Part shown: piece by piece, positions 9,148-18,895 of the stretch
How the letters are laid out: every line of letters begins with the position of its first letter
Numbering within the stretch: the first letter of the stretch is position 1
Source of the DNA: Natronorubrum aibiense
GTDB taxonomy: Archaea; Halobacteriota; Halobacteria; Halobacteriales; Natrialbaceae
Length of the DNA stretch: 64,000 nucleotides
Assembly: GCF_009392895.1 (NCBI RefSeq)
Contig: NZ_CP045488.1
Span: 868,001 to 932,000, forward strand
Direction of reading: 5' to 3'
Program-made: the position numbers and the translations under genes
Notes under the pieces: generated by a model
The model's input: only the letters and a program-made list of their open reading frames with translations
The model's database searches: none
What the model was told of the DNA's origin: nothing

Positions 9148-10893
9148 CTACGAGGACGACCGTTCTGCTCTCCAGCGGTCGATCACGTCGCCGACTGATT
9201 CCTCGGGTATCACACCGCCAACGTTCGTCGCGAGTCCTGTCGTTTCGAACAGTTGTACAACCTCGGATTCAGCCCCTGCAAAACGGAGGTCGATTCCGCG
9301 TGAGTCGAGTTTTTCCTCGAGTTTCTCCAACATCTGTGCGGCCCCGAAGTCGACCGTTGACGACGATGTGAGGTCGAAGACGACTAATTCGACATCGGAT
9401 TCGCGCTCTGCGAGCCGTTCGAGGAGATCGGTCCGAACCGTATCTGCGTTCGCATAGAACAGTTCGGCTTCGACGCGGTAGACGAACACATCCGTGATGG
9501 TCGTTGCCGCCGGATACACGTCGAGAGCGACGAAGTGGTCTGTTTCGGCGATCTGCCCGAGTTCGTGTGTTACTGGACGACTGACTCGAGAAATGGCGAC
9601 TAGCAATGAGAGGACAACGCCGACGAAGACGCCCCAGAGCATCCCGACTGTGAGCACCCCGATCAAGGCCGCCATCGCGATGGCAAACTCGCTCTTGCTC
9701 ACGCGATACAGTTGGTGGATTTCACTCGTGTCGATGAGACCCGTGACGGCGACGATAACGATGGCTGCGAGAATCGTTTCTGGGAGATTCGTGAACATGT
9801 CGGTGAGAAAAAGCAAGACAACGACGAGAACAACAGCTACAACGGCGTTCGTGAGCTGTGTCTTGCCGCCGGCGGCGTCGTTGAGTGCCGACCGAGACAT
9901 ACTTCCACCGACGACGAATCCACCACCGAAGCCTGCAGCGAGGTTGGCGCCGCCATCAGCCAGCAGTTCCTGATTCGCATCGGTTTGGTAGTCGTGGCGT
10001 CTGGCAAACGTCTCGACGGCGCTGATGCCTTCGACGTACGACAGAAGAAACAACGCGGCGGCGACGGGGACGAGAGAACCCAACGTCGAGATACTGGGGA
10101 TCGCCGGAACCGTCAGCGAAGGGAGACCGCTCGGGATTGATCCAACGATCTCGACGCCGCGGGCCTGCAGATTCGTGACCGACATAAGCACGATCGAGAG
10201 AACGACGACGAGGAGCGCGTTCGGGGCACGCGGCAAGTATCGCTCTCCAAGGATGAGCAACACGATGCCAGCAACGCCAACGGCCAGTGTCTCGGGGTTC
10301 GTCTCAGTAAGATGGATGCCGGTGTACCAAATCCGTCCAAAGAACGTTTCCCCGAAGAAGGCGCCCGACGCGCTACTCTCAATGCCGAATAGTTTGTTGA
10401 GTTGCGTCGACATGATGTACAGCGCTGCCCCAGCAGAAAACCCCGTAAGTACCGAACCCGAGATAAAGTGGACGAGAAACCCCAACCGAAACGCCCACGC
10501 AATAACCGCGAAGACACCGACGAGGATCGTCGTCACAATGACGAGTGACGCGTACGAGGCACTGTTTCCACCAGCGACTGCGCCAACACCGCTCGCGAGC
10601 AGAATCGCAAGCGCCGAGGTGGGTCCCACCATGACTTGCCGAGAGGTACCAAGAAAGAGATACGCGATGGCAGCCAGTAACCCGGCGTACAGGCCGGTCT
10701 CTGGTGGCAAGTTTGCAAGCGATGCGTACGCCAACCCTTCGGGAATGACCGCTGCCGCGACAGTGATTCCCGCGACCACATCCAAACGGAGCCACGACGT
10801 GTCGTACCGCGGAAGCCACTCCAGTACCGGGAAGAGAGACGAAAATCGTTGGTTAATTCGCTCTTTTAGGTGTTTCTGTGACACTAAACTCAC
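9148..10893 (-). CDS. SulP-family anion permease with STAS domain
   Basis: A multi-pass SLC26/SulP transporter of about 581 residues. The N-terminal signature (VVAGITVAAAVIPEGLAYASLANLPPETGLYAGLL, split over two helices), repeated hydrophobic segments and a C-terminal cytoplasmic STAS domain (about the last 110 residues, VFDLTSSSTVDFGAAQML) are clear. The frame is open back to 11055, but that would overlap the upstream gene. I chose the GTG at 10893 (another GTG is at 10884), which leaves a 34-base gap and gives normal family length. It probably imports sulfate, or another oxyanion such as bicarbonate; the nearby sulfatase makes sulfate the natural guess. Confidence 0.88.
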   Translation of the reverse strand: MSLVSQKHLKERINQRFSSLFPVLEWLPRYDTSWLRLDVVAGITVAAAVIPEGLAYASLANLPPETGLYAGLLAAIAYLFLGTSRQVMVGPTSALAILLASGVGAVAGGNSASYASLVIVTTILVGVFAVIAWAFRLGFLVHFISGSVLTGFSAGAALYIMSTQLNKLFGIESSASGAFFGETFFGRIWYTGIHLTETNPETLAVGVAGIVLLILGERYLPRAPNALLVVVLSIVLMSVTNLQARGVEIVGSIPSGLPSLTVPAIPSISTLGSLVPVAAALFLLSYVEGISAVETFARRHDYQTDANQELLADGGANLAAGFGGGFVVGGSMSRSALNDAAGGKTQLTNAVVAVVLVVVLLFLTDMFTNLPETILAAIVIVAVTGLIDTSEIHQLYRVSKSEFAIAMAALIGVLTVGMLWGVFVGVVLSLLVAISRVSRPVTHELGQIAETDHFVALDVYPAATTITDVFVYRVEAELFYANADTVRTDLLERLAERESDVELVVFDLTSSSTVDFGAAQMLEKLEEKLDSRGIDLRFAGAESEVVQLFETTGLATNVGGVIPEESVGDVIDRWRAERSSS

Positions 10894-10927
10894 CTTTTGG
10901 CTATGATAACTCCCGTTGGTGGTGATT

Positions 10928-12067
10928 TCACTCGACTGGCTCGGCCTCGGGGAACTGATAGCTCCCGTCGAGAATCTCCTCGCGGGGTTGGTAGAGCCGG
11001 ACCATATAGTTCCACTCCTCCGGGGTGTAGAGGAAGTTCGACTGGTTGGGGTCACCGCCGAAATGGATCGTGATGCTGCCGTCGTCGTCTCGCTCTGCGG
11101 TCACGTTGTTAACCGTGTACGCGTCGTACTCGTTCTCCTCGAAGTACCCCTCACCGTTGTAGACGCTGACCGACCAGAACGCGTCGACGGGAACGTCTTC
11201 GTCAACGGTGAGTTCGTATGACGTTTCGCCGTCGTTCTGGGCAGGTATCTGTTGGAAGAATAATGCTTCCGACGGCTGCGGGACGCCGGTCCACCTCGAT
11301 ACAGAGGCGATAAAAAATTTCACGGGGTCGACCTGGTCGACGTCACCGTACGCGCCCGACCAGTTGTCTATCGTAATTACGACTGTTCTGAGCGCGTCGT
11401 CGAGTTGTTCGAATGATTGCTGATCCCAGTCAGGAACCTCGAACGTGCCGACCGAGTCTTGGCCCACTTCGAGTTCGTCCTGTAATCCATGCACGGTCGC
11501 TACGTCATCCGGATCGTTCGGATCGACGAACGTGCGAACTAAGACGCCAGCATACCGAGTCTCTGTGAGATCTCGCGTTATCGTGTACTGACCAGGGTCG
11601 GTAACAGACAGCTTCACATATTGGTCCTCATTCTGGACATTCATCGACTGGTATCGGTCTCCGCTGTCTGGAAGCGTGATAGTGACTGGTTCGGTCAGAT
11701 CGAAGACTCCCCATGAGTAGAGAAAGTCACGGCTGTACCCGGGGACGAACTGATCCTCAATGGGGGCCAAATCCCGCATATGATAGAACTGTCCGAACCC
11801 GCCCTCGTCGACGGTTGACTGGAATCCAGTATGACAGCTGGCGCGTGGGTAATTCTCCCATGTCACTGGGACTGACTCGTCATCTGCTGACGGCTGCAGG
11901 TCCGTCTGTTGGGCGTTCGCTTCCGAAGACCGTTGGCTGGCAGTGGCGCTGCCACCGGCTAATGCAAGTAAACTGGCGAGACCCGTTCCGCGAAGCGCAG
12001 TTCGGCGCGTTGCCCGCAGCGGTTCGGCGTCCGATTCTGGCGTCGTGTGGTGTGTTTCGTTGCTCAT
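10928..12067 (-). CDS. Exported DUF1254/DUF1214 family protein
   Basis: 379 residues. Residues 1-45 are the cassette Tat leader (RATRR at 18-22, hydrophobic to about 38, ATAS near 43). The body matches DUF1254/DUF1214: TWENYPRA, LYSWGVFDLTEPVTI, MVRLYQPREEILDGSY at the C-terminus. It is a clear paralogue of the gene at 1-1000, with the same block order and most motifs shared. It ends 34 bases before the SulP permease, so the two are probably co-transcribed. This supports a link between the DUF1254 proteins and anion transport. Enzymatic activity is unknown. Confidence 0.88.
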   Translation of the reverse strand: MSNETHHTTPESDAEPLRATRRTALRGTGLASLLALAGGSATASQRSSEANAQQTDLQPSADDESVPVTWENYPRASCHTGFQSTVDEGGFGQFYHMRDLAPIEDQFVPGYSRDFLYSWGVFDLTEPVTITLPDSGDRYQSMNVQNEDQYVKLSVTDPGQYTITRDLTETRYAGVLVRTFVDPNDPDDVATVHGLQDELEVGQDSVGTFEVPDWDQQSFEQLDDALRTVVITIDNWSGAYGDVDQVDPVKFFIASVSRWTGVPQPSEALFFQQIPAQNDGETSYELTVDEDVPVDAFWSVSVYNGEGYFEENEYDAYTVNNVTAERDDDGSITIHFGGDPNQSNFLYTPEEWNYMVRLYQPREEILDGSYQFPEAEPVE

Positions 12068-12240
12068 GGCTCATACCGCTCTGAGTGGCCCACAGCAGCG
12101 GTTAGGAACGACTCACACGCTTGCACACCAGCAGTCCATATAATACAGTGACGATACTTGAGAAGGATTTCAGGACAGGATGATAGTGATAGACTGAAGA
12201 CTCTCTCTGAATTCTCAATCGAGTATATGTGCCTGGAGTG
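11940..12240 (-). repeat. Promoter/Tat-leader cassette, copy 5
   Basis: It is aligned with copies 1 and 2 through the leader codons, the untranslated stretch (GAGTGGCCCACAGCAGCGGTTAGG), TATA-like CCATATAATA (about 12137-12146) and upstream to about 12240 (TGTGCCTGGAGTGG). Confidence 0.75.
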
Positions 12241-12530
12241 GACGATCGTGAATCGCTCTCGAGTTCTGGTTCGACGCGCTCGCTGCTCGTGTAGCCGTTC
12301 CGCATCCGCAAGCTATTGCCTTCGATGAGTCATATTCGTATGGCGTTCTCGAACGGTTCGGTCTCGGAATCGTGGAATATCCAGCCTGCCACCGACGATG
12401 GATTGTGTAATCCAGTGCCGCGATTGACGCACGCCGTAATCGGTAGGATTCTCTCGCTAATTAACGATAGAACACGAGTCACACCCGCTACTCAGCAGTA
12501 AAAACGCGTATGCCGTCGACGCGTCGTCTG
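12241..12530. other. Intergenic, nothing recognised
   Basis: This follows the upstream end of cassette copy 5 and precedes the 3' end of the Mqo-like gene. No conserved motif, RNA gene or convincing small gene was found. Confidence 0.4.
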
Positions 12531-13871
12531 TTACTCGGCGCGCGGGAAGTTGCCGATCGTATCCTCGCGGAACGCGTCCTCGTCGAACTCGTACTCGTCG
12601 CCGAGGAAGTCGATCAGCGTGTGCGTGTCCCGCATGGCGTTTTTGAGACACGTCGAGGCACCTGGCGACGGCGTAATGTTGAAGATGATGTCGTCGCCGA
12701 CGATTTTGGCCTCCCCCATGTCGAGGGACTTGTTCTTCGTATCGACGATCTGTGGCCGGACGCCACCGTAACCTTTCGCACGCTCGATGTCCTCGAGTTC
12801 GACGCTCGGGACGACCTTCTGGACGTGGGGCAGGAACTGCTTCCGTCCGACGTTGGGGAGGTCGTAGACGAGGTTCCGGAGCACGTACGGCAGCAGGATG
12901 CGGTCCGAGAGGATGTTGGCGTAGCTGAGGAACGCTGCGGCGTTCAGTCCGAACACGTCGAGGAAGTCTTTCACGGTCGAGATGCGGCCACGCTCGAGCG
13001 TTGGGACGAGCTTTGCGGTCGGGCCGAAGCGCGTGATACTGCTGTCGTGAACGTCCGCGTCGCCGTGGACGGCCGCGAACGGCAGTTTCTTCATCTGGAG
13101 CGTGTAGACCTTCCCGTTCAGGAGGTCGTCCGCGAGGAAGAAGCTCCCGGCGATGGGGAGTAAGACCTTGTCCTGGCCGTAGCCGAGTTCCTTTGCGATC
13201 TGCAGGCTGTGCGAACCAGCAGCGACGACGGTGGCGTCACAGTCGAACCGGCCGCGGTCGGTCTCGATTGTGTAGCCGTCGAGCGTCGGCGTGATGTCTT
13301 TGACTTCCGTGCCGGTGTAGACATCGACGTTCGCTTCTTCGCTCGCTTCTTCGACGAACGATTTCGTCGTCTCACCGTAGTCGACGACGTAGCCGTCAGG
13401 CGTCTGCAGGGCGAGCATCTCCTTGGTGGGATCGCGGCCCTCGACGACCTTGGGTTCGAGCTCGGCGATCTCTTCGCGGCCGATCGGCTTGAGTTTCGGG
13501 AAGAGGTCGCCGAAGCCCTCGTCCTCGTATCGCTGCTCGAGTTCTGCGACTTCCTCGTCGCCGACCCCGAGAACCATCTTGGAACGCTTGGCGTGCATCT
13601 CTCGGTCGGGGTCGTAGTTCTCCAGATAGCCCGCGAGGAGCTCTGCCCCCTCTTTGACCTCTTCGGCCTTATCGAGGGTATAGTTGGTCTCGATGTCTCC
13701 GAAGTGGAGCGTCTGGGAGTTGTTCGTACAGTGGGAGTTGATCGCTGCGATCTCGGATTCCTTCTCGATCAGCGCGATGGAGTCGATATCGGTGAACTTG
13801 GCGGTCGTGTATAACAGAGACGCGCCACTGATACCGCCACCGACGATGACGAGGTCATATTTACCAGACAT
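12531..13871 (-). CDS. FAD-dependent oxidoreductase, malate:quinone oxidoreductase-like
   Basis: A 446-residue DAO/Mqo-type flavoprotein. It opens with the Rossmann FAD motif VIVGGGISGASLLY, followed by IALIEKESEIAAINSHCTNN and a long substrate domain. GYGGVRPQIVD and the ITPSPGASTCLKNAMRD flavin-closing motif come near the end. The SHCTNNSQTLH segment and overall length fit the Mqo-like branch that passes electrons from malate or a related 2-hydroxyacid to quinone. Haloarchaea often annotate this family only as FAD-dependent oxidoreductase, so the substrate is uncertain. It is monocistronic, with a chemotaxis transducer upstream on the same strand. Confidence 0.8.
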   Translation of the reverse strand: MSGKYDLVIVGGGISGASLLYTTAKFTDIDSIALIEKESEIAAINSHCTNNSQTLHFGDIETNYTLDKAEEVKEGAELLAGYLENYDPDREMHAKRSKMVLGVGDEEVAELEQRYEDEGFGDLFPKLKPIGREEIAELEPKVVEGRDPTKEMLALQTPDGYVVDYGETTKSFVEEASEEANVDVYTGTEVKDITPTLDGYTIETDRGRFDCDATVVAAGSHSLQIAKELGYGQDKVLLPIAGSFFLADDLLNGKVYTLQMKKLPFAAVHGDADVHDSSITRFGPTAKLVPTLERGRISTVKDFLDVFGLNAAAFLSYANILSDRILLPYVLRNLVYDLPNVGRKQFLPHVQKVVPSVELEDIERAKGYGGVRPQIVDTKNKSLDMGEAKIVGDDIIFNITPSPGASTCLKNAMRDTHTLIDFLGDEYEFDEDAFREDTIGNFPRAE

Positions 13872-14023
13872 TGTTGTTTTTCGGGTAGCTATTTCGACCA
13901 GTGCACTCGAAACAGATAACTCATATTCTTTCGATCAGGTTTTCGACAACCGTCGAAGTACCCGTCGACGGCTCGAGAACGAAACCCTCTAAAAATCCGT
14001 TTGGAGTCCGTCAGACGCCCGTT

Positions 14024-15541
14024 TCAGATTGCGTTCTTCGCGTTCGGTGTCGCAGTCGTGTTGGTGTCGGTCGCAAACGTCTCGAGTTCGTCTGAGAGTT
14101 GCGATGCCTGCTGGGCGAGGTTACTGATGGTCTGTGACATTTCCGAGAGCGCACCTGTCTGCTCTTCGGCGGCAGCGGCGACAGTTTCGGCCTCGGTAGT
14201 GGTCGTCTCCGAAATCGCGGTCGCCTCATCGACCATCGCCACGACCTGTTGGGTCGAGGCTGCCTGCTGTTCGGTCGCCGCAGAAATGTCCTGCACGCCG
14301 TTGTTCGTGGTTCGTGCGTCAGTTGCAATCGCTTCGAGGGCTGTCGCGACGTGCTCGACTGACTCGCAGTGATCGTCGATCGTCTCGCGAGTCGCCCGAA
14401 CGCGGGAAGCCGCCCGGTCCGTCTGTCCTTTCACGTCCTCAATGAGTCGTTCGATGTCCGCAGCTGCGTCTTTGGTTTCGGCAGCGAGGTCTTTGACTTC
14501 GTTTGCGACCGCACCGAAGCCGTCACCGCCACTCTCGGCCGATCTGGCGACCTCGATATTGGCGTTGAGCGCCAGCATATTCGTCTGTTCTGCGACCGCC
14601 GTGATAACGTCGACCAGTTCGTCGATCTGGTCGATTTCGGACTGGAGCAGTTCGATTTCCTCGAGAGCCCGCTCGGATTCGGTGTCGATCTCGTTCATTC
14701 CGTCAATCGTCGACTGGGCTTTCTCGTAGCCATCGTCGCTCGTTTCGGCCGTTCGCGCTGCCATATCCGCCACCTGAGTCGACGAGGACGCGATTTCCTC
14801 GATCGTACTCGAGAGCCCGCCCATCTCGTGGTCGACCGACTGCAAGCGCTCGTGTTGACGCTCTGTGCCGTTCGCGATCGCTTGAATGGACTCCGTGACT
14901 TGCTCCGAGGCCGACCGAACCTCCTCGGAACTGGCCGTCGCTTGCTCCGAGGCGACGGCGACGTCGTCCGAAAACCGTTTGAGTTGCTCGACGGTTGACT
15001 CGATCGTTGCGACCATCTCGTTGAACTCGGTCGCGATCTCGACCATGGCGTCGTTTTCACACTCGGGATCCATCCGACGGGTCAGATCACCGGCCGCACA
15101 CGCCTGCATCACATCGGCGTACTCGTCGGCTTGCTCCTCAAGACGGGTGTTAAGTCGTTCTGTCTCCTCCTGCAAGCGAACTGCTTCGTTGCGTGCGCGC
15201 TCTGCTGCTTCCATTTCAGTTTGCAGTGATTCACGTTTGTCCTGCAGGTCGTTGATCGTGAGCAGTCCAGTGTTGACCACGAGAAAGACGAACAGCGCAC
15301 CGAACAAGAACACGAGGCCGGTAAGGATCTGAAATGCGACTTCGTAGCCGCTGACCGACACCCAGACGGCAGCGGCGTATCCGACTAAGAAAAACGCCAT
15401 CAGCGCGAACAGGCCCCGCCAGCGTCGTTGATAAGTCGTCTCAGCGAGTTGTCCTAACAGCGTCCGCGTGTGAACGAGCGATCCGACCATCACGAGCGCG
15501 CCCGAAACGATGAGCAGCGAGACGATCAGTGAGACGTCCAT
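14024..15541 (-). CDS. Methyl-accepting chemotaxis transducer with three N-terminal TM helices
   Basis: About 505 residues from the ATG at 15541; an in-frame ATG 13 codons earlier is less likely because helix 1 begins directly after MDVSL. Three hydrophobic segments (about 4-25, 45-65, 72-95) are joined by very short loops, so there is no large outside sensor domain. A coiled segment and a HAMP-like stretch (about 95-175) follow, then a typical signalling hairpin with the strongly conserved tip EQTNMLALNANIEVARS. Glutamine/glutamate-rich methylation regions flank the tip. The input is probably a membrane or cytoplasmic cue (redox, membrane potential, or a partner protein). No che genes are adjacent. 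Confidence 0.88.
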   Translation of the reverse strand: MDVSLIVSLLIVSGALVMVGSLVHTRTLLGQLAETTYQRRWRGLFALMAFFLVGYAAAVWVSVSGYEVAFQILTGLVFLFGALFVFLVVNTGLLTINDLQDKRESLQTEMEAAERARNEAVRLQEETERLNTRLEEQADEYADVMQACAAGDLTRRMDPECENDAMVEIATEFNEMVATIESTVEQLKRFSDDVAVASEQATASSEEVRSASEQVTESIQAIANGTERQHERLQSVDHEMGGLSSTIEEIASSSTQVADMAARTAETSDDGYEKAQSTIDGMNEIDTESERALEEIELLQSEIDQIDELVDVITAVAEQTNMLALNANIEVARSAESGGDGFGAVANEVKDLAAETKDAAADIERLIEDVKGQTDRAASRVRATRETIDDHCESVEHVATALEAIATDARTTNNGVQDISAATEQQAASTQQVVAMVDEATAISETTTTEAETVAAAAEEQTGALSEMSQTISNLAQQASQLSDELETFATDTNTTATPNAKNAI

Positions 15542-16384
15542 GCAAACACCCCACTCCGGCAGGTAGACGAGAAGTCGCATCCGAGTCCTGCACTCGAGTG
15601 CAGTGACATCGAATCGGAATCCGTTCGCTCCCCACGATCACAGCCAAGATACGGAGCTGCCCCCGCTGCCCTCTGGAGAGAGTTCGGACACGCGGCTCCC
15701 CTCGCATCGTGTGTCCGCAATAGCGTTTGCTCGAACATTATATCTATACAATAAATAATAATCCTCATAGGTGTTTTGTTGGATTTGCTTTCAGCACACT
15801 CGTGGTGCGTGGTGTGTCGGGATGCCACCACCGGCCGAATTGGTTGGAAAGTATATTTCTACATCGAGTTAATATACAGTACAGAGACAACACGAGGAGT
15901 CGGCGGCGACATATTTCTCGACTCGATGACGATACCTGAAACGTATATGTTTTTTCGATATACTACTCGGTCAACATACCTAACTCAAGCTACTCAGATT
16001 TGGTGGACGACAATGACGGCTGAAGAGTGACCGCCAGATACCTACACAGAACCGAATTATAGGCGTTTTCTGTCCATTATAGAGGCTGGTAACTTACTCC
16101 CAGGACGATTTACGGTCCGAGAGGGTCTCGCAAAACATCAATGCGCTAAAACCCACTATTAGCTGCTCTATCGGTAGAATATCGATGATTTTCGAGGTGA
16201 GCGATAGCGATCTCAGTTCGACCATAGAGATGACAGTAACAAGATGTTTTCGTATAACTACCCAAAACCATATATATATAATATTCTGGTTGAATCGGTA
16301 GTGAAACCGCAGAACGGGATCGACACGAGTCAGCGAATGGGCGCGATACAGAGAAAACAGCGGATCGAGATCGGTGAACGGCGA
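15542..16384. other. 840-base AT-rich intergenic region
   Basis: This is markedly more AT-rich than the flanking genes, with TATA-like runs (TATATCTATACAATAAATAATAATCC near 15740 and ATATATATAATATTCTGG near 16270). I found no convincing coding sequence, tRNA or transposase. The character suggests decayed insertion sequence or a region of foreign DNA; this is not proven. Confidence 0.4.
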
Positions 16385-17380
16385 CTAGTGGTAGCTGTGC
16401 TCGGGAGTTGCCGAACCGCCGAACAGAGAGTACAGAACCACGAAATAGGCACCAATGATCGGCAGGAACACGGCCGCGAAAATGGCCGTCAGGTTGAGCG
16501 AGAGCGGCGAAACGATGGCGTCGGAAATCGACAGGCCGGCTGCCGGATCGACGGCAGGGTACAGGAGTAACGCGACGAAGAAGACGAACGTAGCTGCAAG
16601 CCCCGCTGCTGAGAGAAATGCGCCGTGGTAGCGCCCACTCGAGGTCGCCACAACAGAGAGTGCTGCAAAGACGAGCGTCGCAGCAACGAGTGCTGCGGTC
16701 GGAAGCGACCAGAGTCTCGACTGCAACTCGGGGTAGCGACCGAACAACACCGCTGCGGTGAGCGCGAACAGAGCGACGTAGATCGCCGTTGCCGTTCGCC
16801 CTCGGCGAACGACCCGCCGCCGGAGCGTCCCGCTGGTCTTGATGGCGAGAAACGCCGCACCGAGGACGACCGAGAGCGCGACGACGGTGAGACCGACGAC
16901 GATCGGGCCGCCCGCGAGCGCTGACGGTTCGCCAAGCACCCAACTCGCGACGAATGCACCGAGCAACAGCGGGGCAGCGGTACTGCCAGCGACGAAACAC
17001 GCGTCCCAGAAACGCGTCCACTGCTGGTCGTCGCGTTCCTCACGAAGTTTCACGCCGAGTCCGCGAAGCCCGAGCGCCAGCAAGATTGCAAAGACCAGCA
17101 CGTAGTGACGACTGAGAATGTTCGCGTACACCGCCGGAAAGCCGGCGAACAGTACCGTCCCGAAAAGGACGAGCCAGACTTCGTTCGCCTTCCAGAGCGG
17201 GCCAAAGGCGGCGAGCATGGTCTTCCGTTCGGTTTCGTCGGCCTCGGCAAACAAGATTCCGAGCCCAAAATCGAAGCCATCGAGCAGGAGATACACGCCG
17301 AGCGCGAGCATCACGAGCCCGAACCAGAGCTCAGGTAACGACTCGAGTACGTACGCCGAGTCCGAGAGAAGCTCAGTCAT
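16385..17380 (-). CDS. cydB: Cytochrome bd oxidase subunit II
   Basis: A 331-residue hydrophobic protein with about eight to nine membrane helices, matching CydB (LLDGFDFGLGILF near residue 35, GPLWKANEVWLVLFG near 75, FAGFPAVYANILSRHYV). It pairs with CydA to form the quinol:oxygen oxidoreductase. Its start overlaps the end of cydA by 8 bases, indicating translational coupling. No CydX-like small gene follows. It would provide a high-affinity, sulfide-tolerant terminal oxidase, which fits the sulfide oxidation genes that follow. Confidence 0.93.
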   Translation of the reverse strand: MTELLSDSAYVLESLPELWFGLVMLALGVYLLLDGFDFGLGILFAEADETERKTMLAAFGPLWKANEVWLVLFGTVLFAGFPAVYANILSRHYVLVFAILLALGLRGLGVKLREERDDQQWTRFWDACFVAGSTAAPLLLGAFVASWVLGEPSALAGGPIVVGLTVVALSVVLGAAFLAIKTSGTLRRRVVRRGRTATAIYVALFALTAAVLFGRYPELQSRLWSLPTAALVAATLVFAALSVVATSSGRYHGAFLSAAGLAATFVFFVALLLYPAVDPAAGLSISDAIVSPLSLNLTAIFAAVFLPIIGAYFVVLYSLFGGSATPEHSYH

Positions 17381-18842
17381 CCGCGATCACCCCCGGTGAG
17401 TCAGGTCGATCGTCTTCTTCGATACCGACCGTGTGTCGCTCGGCCTCCTCGTCGATGAGTCGCTTGAGGACATAGAGGAAGACCCCGAACAGCAACACGT
17501 AGCCGACCACGAACGCGAGCAGCGTGAACGTCGCTTCCGCCGACGACAACGGCGGTGAGACACCGTCTGCAGTCGTGAGCACGTCTTGGATAATCCACGG
17601 TTGCCGGCCGATCTCGGCGACGTACCAGCCAGTGATCAGGGCGACAAATCCCAGCGGTGATGACAGCATCAGCGCCTGCAGATAGCGCTCATCCTCGTAG
17701 AGATCGCCCCTCCAGAGGCGGTACGTGCCCCACGCACCCAGTCCGATAAACCAGAAGCCAAGCCCGACCATGATCCGGAACGACCAGAACACCCACGCGA
17801 CCGGCGGTGAATCGTACTCGAAGTCGTTGAGGCCGGTTACCTCGGCGGTCGGATCACCGCCGCTGGCGAGAAACGACGCGAGCTGAGGGATGCTAATCGT
17901 ATAGAGGTTGTCCGCCCGTGGATCGGTGATCGCCTCGAGGTCAGTCGGGATCGCGATAAGGTGGAGATCAGCCTGTCCGGTCTCGTAGTGGGCTTCCATC
18001 GCGGCGAACTTGTGTGGCTGGGTTTCGGCGACGTGGCGGCCGTACATGTCGCCGTGGATCGCCTGAAACGCCGACGTCACTAACAGGACGACGACGGCGG
18101 CACGGAGCGCGGTGCGCCAGACGTCGCTGTCGCGGTTTTGCCAGACGAAGTAGGCGGCAATCCCCGCGATCACGAGCGTCACGGAGATGATCGCGGCGTT
18201 TTGCATGTGGACATACATCCACGGAAATCGGGGATTGAAAAACGCCGCCATCGGATCGGTGAGTTTGGCGATCGGAACGCCACCCTCCATCACGACTTCG
18301 TACCCGCGTGGCGTCTGCATCCAGGAGTTGACGACGAGAATCCAGAACGCAGACAGCCACGCACCGAGGGCGACGAACACCGACGAGAGCGCATACATCT
18401 TGCCGGAAACACGCTCACGGCCGAACAACAACACGCCAAGTGCGACTGCCTCGAGCATGAACGCCATCTTCGCTTCGAACGAGAGCGGACCTCCGATCAT
18501 CTCGCCGGCAGTCGTCGAGAACGCGGCGAAGTTCGTTCCGAACATAAATCCCATCGGAATGCCGGTAACGGTCCCCATCACGAAACCGACGGCGAAGATT
18601 TTCGTCCAGAACGCACGGAGCCGTGCGTATCGTTCTTCGCCAGTTCTGACTTCCTGGACGGTGACGTAGACGAGAAACGGCGCGAGTCCGACCGAGAGCG
18701 CCGCGAAGATGATGTGAATCGTTATCGTCCAGCCGAACTGGATGCGACTGGCCAGTTCGGGCGTCAGAAACGCCAGTGTCAGTGCATCTCCCGCGTACGC
18801 GGATGCGAGTGCCGATATCGAAAGCTCCGAAGTGGGGAACAT
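17373..18842 (-). CDS. cydA: Cytochrome bd oxidase subunit I
   Basis: About 489 residues starting at the MFPTSEL methionine. An earlier in-frame ATG at 18881 lies where transcription would begin and is less likely. Family marks: RIQFGWTITIHIIFAALSV (haem-ligand histidine), KIFAVGFVMGTVTGIPM, PWMYVHMQNAAIIS (second histidine), GWYVAEIGRQPWIIQ (conserved GRQPW), and nine or so membrane helices. The Q-loop region is of ordinary length. CydA oxidises quinol and carries haems b and d. A perfect palindrome containing the TATA element lies about 55 bases upstream. Confidence 0.94.
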   Translation of the reverse strand: MFPTSELSISALASAYAGDALTLAFLTPELASRIQFGWTITIHIIFAALSVGLAPFLVYVTVQEVRTGEERYARLRAFWTKIFAVGFVMGTVTGIPMGFMFGTNFAAFSTTAGEMIGGPLSFEAKMAFMLEAVALGVLLFGRERVSGKMYALSSVFVALGAWLSAFWILVVNSWMQTPRGYEVVMEGGVPIAKLTDPMAAFFNPRFPWMYVHMQNAAIISVTLVIAGIAAYFVWQNRDSDVWRTALRAAVVVLLVTSAFQAIHGDMYGRHVAETQPHKFAAMEAHYETGQADLHLIAIPTDLEAITDPRADNLYTISIPQLASFLASGGDPTAEVTGLNDFEYDSPPVAWVFWSFRIMVGLGFWFIGLGAWGTYRLWRGDLYEDERYLQALMLSSPLGFVALITGWYVAEIGRQPWIIQDVLTTADGVSPPLSSAEATFTLLAFVVGYVLLFGVFLYVLKRLIDEEAERHTVGIEEDDRPDSPGVIADD

Positions 18843-18895
18843 ACTGTCTACACCTGCTATCCGACGGTACGGATTACACATCGGTAAACTAGTCT

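Noticed and set aside
12510-13163. Plus-strand frame opposite the Mqo-like gene
   Set aside because: It is a mirror frame of a high-GC gene, with no known domain.
15727-16030. Short frames in the AT-rich gap
   Set aside because: No motif, no promoter arrangement and no family; the gap is more likely decayed DNA.
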